Assembly (NCBI GenBank): GCA_902806595.1
Contig: CADCXC010000038.1
Location: 2,356,001 to 2,420,000, forward strand
Source: Pyrenopolyporus hunteri
Lineage: Eukaryota > Ascomycota > Sordariomycetes > Xylariales > Hypoxylaceae
Length of the DNA stretch: 64,000 nt
Reading direction: 5' to 3'
Under the pieces are notes generated by a model that saw only the letters and a program-made list of their open reading frames with translations, made no database searches and was not told the DNA's origin. Shown in pieces: positions 59,340 to 64,000 of the stretch. Each line of letters opens with the position of its first letter. Within the stretch, counting starts at the first letter, position 1. A program made the translations under genes and the position numbers.

Positions 59340-61604
59340 CAGTCGTCCAGCGCAGAATAGCCTGGATAGCATAAGGCATCATCATGCAGCACTGCACAGA
59401 GGGGATGGCGGAGCTGCTTTTTATTCTTCATTTTAGGGGCAGATAATGCCGAGGAGGAAGAAGTACGTGCATTTTAACAGCGACTTATCGAGATCGACCT
59501 GCATCTGTATGGAAGGCGCATTAAGCTTCATCTTACTTATCATAATCACTTGTCCCGCGTTATGTATGTAGAAGGGGGGTCGGCTGGGGAGCTTTTCTCT
59601 TTGGGATTTGCTCTTCGTCTAGCTACCGCTAGGAGGGCTATACACGACCCTGACATACTTTGCAACGCGCATCGCAAAGGGGTGGCAGCTTTGGAAAGGC
59701 ATGTGCGGACAGCTTTTGCCTTATTGCTTATAGCAAGAAAATATCCAAGTATAGATTCTGCCTATTCCGAACGTCCCTTCGTCCCTTAAGGGTCCATCTC
59801 TACAGTACGTGTACGCGATGTTACATTCGGACCACTTGTGATGTAGGTACCCGGTAGCTAGGTGAACTAACATCTGTGTTCATCGTCACGAACGATATCT
59901 ATAGCTATCCATTGGACAGATAATTTGGGCCCCGAGTACGTAGGTACTGTACTGTTCGCATCGGACACCTCAACGTCCACTGTGGTGGTGGTGGTGGTGG
60001 TGGTGGTGACGACGATAGGGTCTGGAAGCATGACTGGGACGTAATGATCATAGCTCCAAGTAGAATGCGTCATTTTGGGTGGCTACGTCGATTACCCTAC
60101 CTTCACCTTACCTACATGTAGCTAGCTATCTCAATTTTAAGAAGGAATTAGTATACTGCCTAGTATGTGTCCGGCTGGACACTAAGTGGGTTGCTTTAGA
60201 AGGTGTCGTGTGCTCTAGCGGATAATCACATGCAACCCGTCGTCCCGCGGGTGACGACATGGGGTGGTGTTTGGTTCGGTCGAGGTTTTTGCGAAGGATT
60301 CGGATATGAGAGTAGGTACCATGAAGTATGCATTTACATAGTCTGAACATCAATATTATATACCTAGGTACCTATCTACCTATACATGAACAATGCGGTG
60401 GTTCAGGTGCCGACTCTTTATTAATTGGGTATTCCGATATGGTATCGCGGTGCGTTTAGTTTTCTTTGATGGAGCCGAGCTCGGACTATTTTTTCTAATA
60501 TGCAAAATGGATGGGATTCGAAACACCTGTCCACTCGGAGTCGCAGGTGATGTTTTCTTGTCTTGGGTGTACCTTACCTACCGTGTCACCATGGGATTAT
60601 GTAGGGAGGTAGACGTACATGAACGGCTGAGGGATATCGTGACTTGATAGGACGGAAGCATGACGTTTGGCGCCGTTAGAAGGACCTAGAACGTTGGGTA
60701 CCTGTGTATACTTACCTATCATAGGTATACCTACCTACCAATACATTGATAATTGCGTTGGCTGAAGTGGGATCACCAAGTACCTACATTTCCCGATGGT
60801 GCAATGCTTAGGTAAAGTATACGATACGAGTAGGTTGCCTTAGGAATGGAACACGTACTATGCGGTACAAGGTGTAAATTGAAGAACTCGGGGATATTAT
60901 TAGGTACCAAGGCATGCAAGGTCCTATGTATACCTACGTATACAGGGTTAGGTGTGGCTGTCACGCTGCTGCATGTTGTTTGTAGGTACCGTAGCACCTG
61001 CTCGGACGCTTCGTCTCACAGGTCGTTTGGCAACCCTTCTGGTCGGCCAGGCAGGTGCCGTGTATGGAGGAACCTGTAGGTAGGTACGCATCATGCTGGC
61101 CCTGGCGTGGCGTCATAATACCAGGCACTAGCCACATTTGCAGTAAAGCAGCGGAGCTGGAGACTAATCTTGATGAAATCACTCCTTTTATTGCCTGGCC
61201 TGGCTTTGCTTCATCCATCCATATCCGTCAATCCACTAACCTCCCCTACCAATAAACCTGAAATTTCCCTTCCCGCGCACAAACAACCAAGCAGCAGAAA
61301 ATTCTCAGCAGAACTCCGGCTTCTGTTGCTTTACCTTCTCTTTTTTTCTCACTACCTATATTCCCATTCTCCATCCTGCACCTCAGAAACAACAACAAAA
61401 CAACACAGCGAGATACTTATCATCAGAGAGTACGTGAGTCGCTTCGCTTCTTATTGGCACCGCTTTGACAGCTCACCAGACTGGAGCTCACCCACAAAAT
61501 TCAGAAGGACAACCATCCGGGAATCCGAACAGAATACCATTGATCAATACCCGGGATCTTCTTTCGTTCCGACAACATCTGCATCAAAATAACGACCATT
61601 CGCC
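59340..61604. other. Spacer with GGT run and the RTN1 leader
   Basis: It contains the Rab-GAP 3' flank, a GGT trinucleotide run (59988-60008), several CCTA/TAGG motifs (60,360-60,383 and near 61,075), and the promoter and 5' UTR of RTN1. A 140-codon frame ends 13 nt before the RTN1 ATG and is discussed as an upstream ORF. Confidence 0.5.
59988..60008. repeat. (GGT)n microsatellite
   Basis: About eight GGT units stand in gene-free DNA after the Rab-GAP gene. No coding or regulatory role is evident. Confidence 0.8.
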
Positions 61605-62995
61605 ATGGCCGACTCTGCAAATGATCCCGCTGCCAATGGCAGCTCCGTCGAGTCTCTGAAAGGCAGTATGGTAAGTCCACGTCAATCTAATCCGAAAACA
61701 TTCGATCCCCTCACTCTCGCCCTCGCCCTCGCCCTCGCCCTCGCCCTCCCCGCTACCGAGGAACAGGACAACTCAGCTAACATGTTGTGAACAGTATCTC
61801 GCAATCGGCATCACAAGCCGCTTCCATCCCGCATCCCCTCGATACCGTAGTAACTAACACTAACACCTTCGAACAACAGATGCCAAAGCTGCTTACAACC
61901 AAATCGCAACTGGTACGTAACCGTCATACCCTTGGCCTCGATTCCTATCGTGTTCTAGAAGCGGCATCGTGTCTAACACCCATCTCTTTGTAGGCCCCGT
62001 TGCTCAGAACGTCCGAGACCAGAGTGCAAAGACAACTGCCGAGTTCTCCAACCTGGCCAATGCCCGACAAACTCCTTCGCATCCTGCTGCCACCGGTCAG
62101 CCCCTGACCCATTACCATTCGTTCTTCTCCGAGTTGCTATCGTGGAATAACCCTCGTAAGATTAGACCGTCTCTCTTCCTCACACCGATCTCTTTACTGA
62201 TAAGAGATTATAGGAGCCTCAGCCATCGCGTACGCTTCCATTATTTCGTTGATCTTCGTGGCTAGGTACCTCGATGTCATCCGATACACTTTCAAGCTCT
62301 CGTATATGGCCTTGGGCGTCACCGTCCTCGCTGAAGTCGCTGGAAAGGCAATCCTTGGCAATGGTCTTGCTACCCAGCTCCGCCCCCGCAAATATTATAC
62401 CGTTCCCCGCGAAACCCTCGACGCTTTGATCGGCGATGTCCACGAGCTCATCAACTTCTTTGTCATCGAGTCTCAGCGAATCTTGTATGCCGAGAACGTC
62501 ACCGCCTCCGCCGTGGTGAGTACATGGATCATAACCCCACTATAATCTCGGACACACCGCTAACATCCATGGTGATAGGCTGCCGCTGGAGCTTTCCTGT
62601 CATACTATCTGGTTAAAATCGTCCCCTACTGGGGTCTCGCTTTGATCGCTACCACGCTTCTTTTCTTCGTGCCTCTGATCTACACCACGAACCAAGAGCT
62701 CATTGACCAGCAGCTCAAGCAGGCCTCTGACTTGATCAACAGCCAAACCGAGCAGCTGCGCCAGGTCGCCAGCAGGCACACTTCGCAGGCGACTGAGATC
62801 ACCAAGCAGTACATGGGTGACTATACCGCCAAGGCTCAGCAGATGCTCCGTGGTCGATCAGCTTCGCCTGAGGCTACGCCGAAGACCAACCTGAAGGATT
62901 CCGACTTCCCCAAGGCACCCAAGGAGACCTTTAAGAACAAGGAGGAGTCGTCTTCCGAGGAGGAGGATGAGGAGGAGCCTTTGGTCGCTGCCTAA
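61605..62995 (+). CDS. RTN1: Reticulon-like ER-shaping protein, about 324 aa, five exons
   Basis: Reticulons curve the ER into tubules by inserting two hydrophobic hairpins. My preferred exons are 61605-61665, 61880-61912, 61994-62155, 62214-62515 and 62579-62995 (975 nt). The reticulon domain covers about 75-260: HYHSFFSELLSWNNPRAS leads into hairpin 1 (AIAYASIISLIFVARYLDV), a hydrophilic loop (RPRKYYTVPRETLDALIGDVHEL), then hairpin 2 (LVKIVPYWGLALIATTLLFF). The tail is polar with QYMGDYTAKAQQML and an acidic end (SSSEEEDEEE). Exons 3-5 are secure. For intron 1 the acceptor (CAACAG|AT) needs a phase-1 donor, best met by GCA|GTATGG at 61666; using GTAAGT at 61671 would need an extra exon near 61,796-61,850. 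A CTCGCC hexamer run sits inside this intron. Confidence 0.9.
61716..61748. repeat. (CTCGCC)n repeat in RTN1 intron 1
   Basis: Five CTCGCC units and a CTCCCC variant lie about 50-80 nt after the donor of intron 1. Confidence 0.85.
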
Positions 62996-63637
62996 ATAAG
63001 GGCCGAATCACGCGACCGACAACACACTTCCCTCCTAGATAATATATTACCCGCCCCTGTTTCCGAGATCCGACTGGTACGGCACGGCGACTTGATACGA
63101 CTCATGGCATAGAAAGATACGAGACATGGTGGAATTCTGAAGCCTCCTAGGATGGGAAGGTGGAGGATAGTTTTCGCCTATGACTTTCCTTAAACATTGA
63201 TAACGGGCCACTAGGCAGATTTGGTTCTGACGGGGGATATTGGTTTTTTTTGCTACCGGATGGGGAACTTTTTTCGACTTCGGCAGACTGGTAGTAGCCA
63301 ACTCTATAAGCCTATTTCCGCATTGAGCAGAACGAAACGAAGTCCGACGGCGTAGGAGTGACGTGTGATGGTGTAAAGAACAAGATCGTCAAGAAAGTGG
63401 AAGCGAAGTTTAGGGCACGGGTACCGGCGGATGAGAATGACTTTTGCAGTAGCAGTACCACGAGTTAAGGGGTCGTTGTGATGCAAGGGGGAGCAGAGAA
63501 GAGCTTGAGATTAGTAAGATAGTAATTTCCCACCATTTCCATTCTCGAGGTCGTCCCCGGGTTTCGTTCTATTGTGATTCGTATGATACGTACATCCTAG
63601 AGATGGCGTTTCTTATTTTAATAAGTACCTACCTATA
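62996..63637. other. 3' spacer after RTN1
   Basis: It carries the RTN1 3' UTR and the 3' flank of the exon on the minus strand. I see no gene in it. Confidence 0.5.
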
Positions 63638-63727
63638 CTACCGGTCTTTGTTGTAGGCCCGGCGGGACTTGGTGTAATCGACCTTGTAAATGAGGAACCG
63701 GCCGAGTGAAAGCGGACAGAGGCGAAC
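63638..63727 (-). CDS. Possible terminal exon of a minus-strand gene running off the right edge
   Basis: On the minus strand a TTCTAAC branch-like site and a TTTTATTCTAG acceptor precede a 90-nt frame that ends at TAG (63640-63638). It would code 29 residues ending GRFLIYKVDYTKSRRAYNKDR, a basic, aromatic-rich end that looks like protein rather than noise. I could not fix the upstream exon; candidate donors lie between 63,860 and 63,990, so the start may be outside the window. The family is not recognised, and a chance splice-like signal cannot be excluded. Confidence 0.4.
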   Translation of the reverse strand, partial: VRLCPLSLGRFLIYKVDYTKSRRAYNKDR

Positions 63728-64000
63728 CTAGAATAAAAGAAAAGGCTCGGGTGTTAGAATTTGGGGCCAACTCGATCTTAAGATAAAAAAGGCTTCTACA
63801 AGCTTTCTGGTTTGCCACGTATTGGGCTCAAGTTCATCTTGATTGATCGGATTTATGCTCCGGGTCGGGCATCATTAGAAGAAAAACTTGCATCCGAGCT
63901 CGTCCACTCGTCCACTCATCTACGAAGTATCCCCAACTGTATACGGTAACACTACTAGGAGCATACTACCAAGGCGACGGGACAGCAGCAGTTACGCCAA

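Noticed and set aside
1..64000. CRISPR arrays, intact transposases, reverse transcriptases, polyketide or NRPS clusters
   Set aside because: I looked for them in the frames and repeats and found none. Direct repeats here are short microsatellites without spacer-repeat regularity.

Overview
The window is nuclear DNA of a filamentous ascomycete (Pezizomycotina). A sordariomycete is my inference, made without any database search. The evidence is short 49-97 nt spliceosomal introns with GTAAGT/GTACGT donors and CTAAC/CTGAC branch sites, low gene density, Zn2Cys6 regulators, and a fused URA2-type CPSase-ATCase with a degenerate dihydroorotase-like domain. Long AT-leaning gene-free stretches are sprinkled with TAGG/CCTA palindromes. 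I see no prokaryotic features, CRISPR array, intact transposon or viral gene.

Left part (1-18.2 kb): a 71-residue predicted membrane protein (51-421); a five-exon vacuolar TRP-like cation channel of the YVC1 family on the minus strand (1066-4811); a gene-free 4.8-kb stretch, AT-leaning from about 6.35 to 9.05 kb; the 2245-residue URA2 protein for the first two steps of pyrimidine synthesis (9600-16450); and an FMN-binding Alr4036-type flavoprotein (17215-18201).

Middle (18.2-40.6 kb): mostly gene-poor. It holds an uncharacterised 413-residue protein (23281-24522), a seven-exon Zn2Cys6 transcription factor on the minus strand (28564-31512) whose zinc cluster is assembled from three exons behind a GC-AG intron, and a GC-rich, arginine-rich 161-residue orphan frame (38781-39266). 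Short repeats and G-quadruplex-capable tracts are common here.

Right part (40.6-64 kb): denser housekeeping block. In order: a zinc-ribbon/RING-H2 ubiquitin ligase (-), FIS1 (-) divergent from SPC24 (+), an unknown membrane protein (-) convergent with SPC24, a TatD/Scn1-type metal-dependent hydrolase (+), an SS18/SSXT-type chromatin-remodeller subunit with Gln/His tracts (+), a GYP5-like Rab GAP (+), an RTN1-type reticulon (+), and a probable terminal exon of a minus-strand gene that may run off the right edge.

The genes do not form one pathway or a biosynthetic cluster; this looks like ordinary chromosome-arm housekeeping content. Exon structures were rebuilt by hand from splice motifs, reading phase and family conservation. 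The models for YVC1, URA2, the Zn2Cys6 factor, the RING protein, FIS1, SPC24, SSXT and the Rab GAP are phase-consistent throughout; the first intron of RTN1 is uncertain. I did not find a convincing novel system. The most worthwhile leads are the orphan frame, the odd introns, the unknown conserved-looking proteins and the structured repeat tracts.
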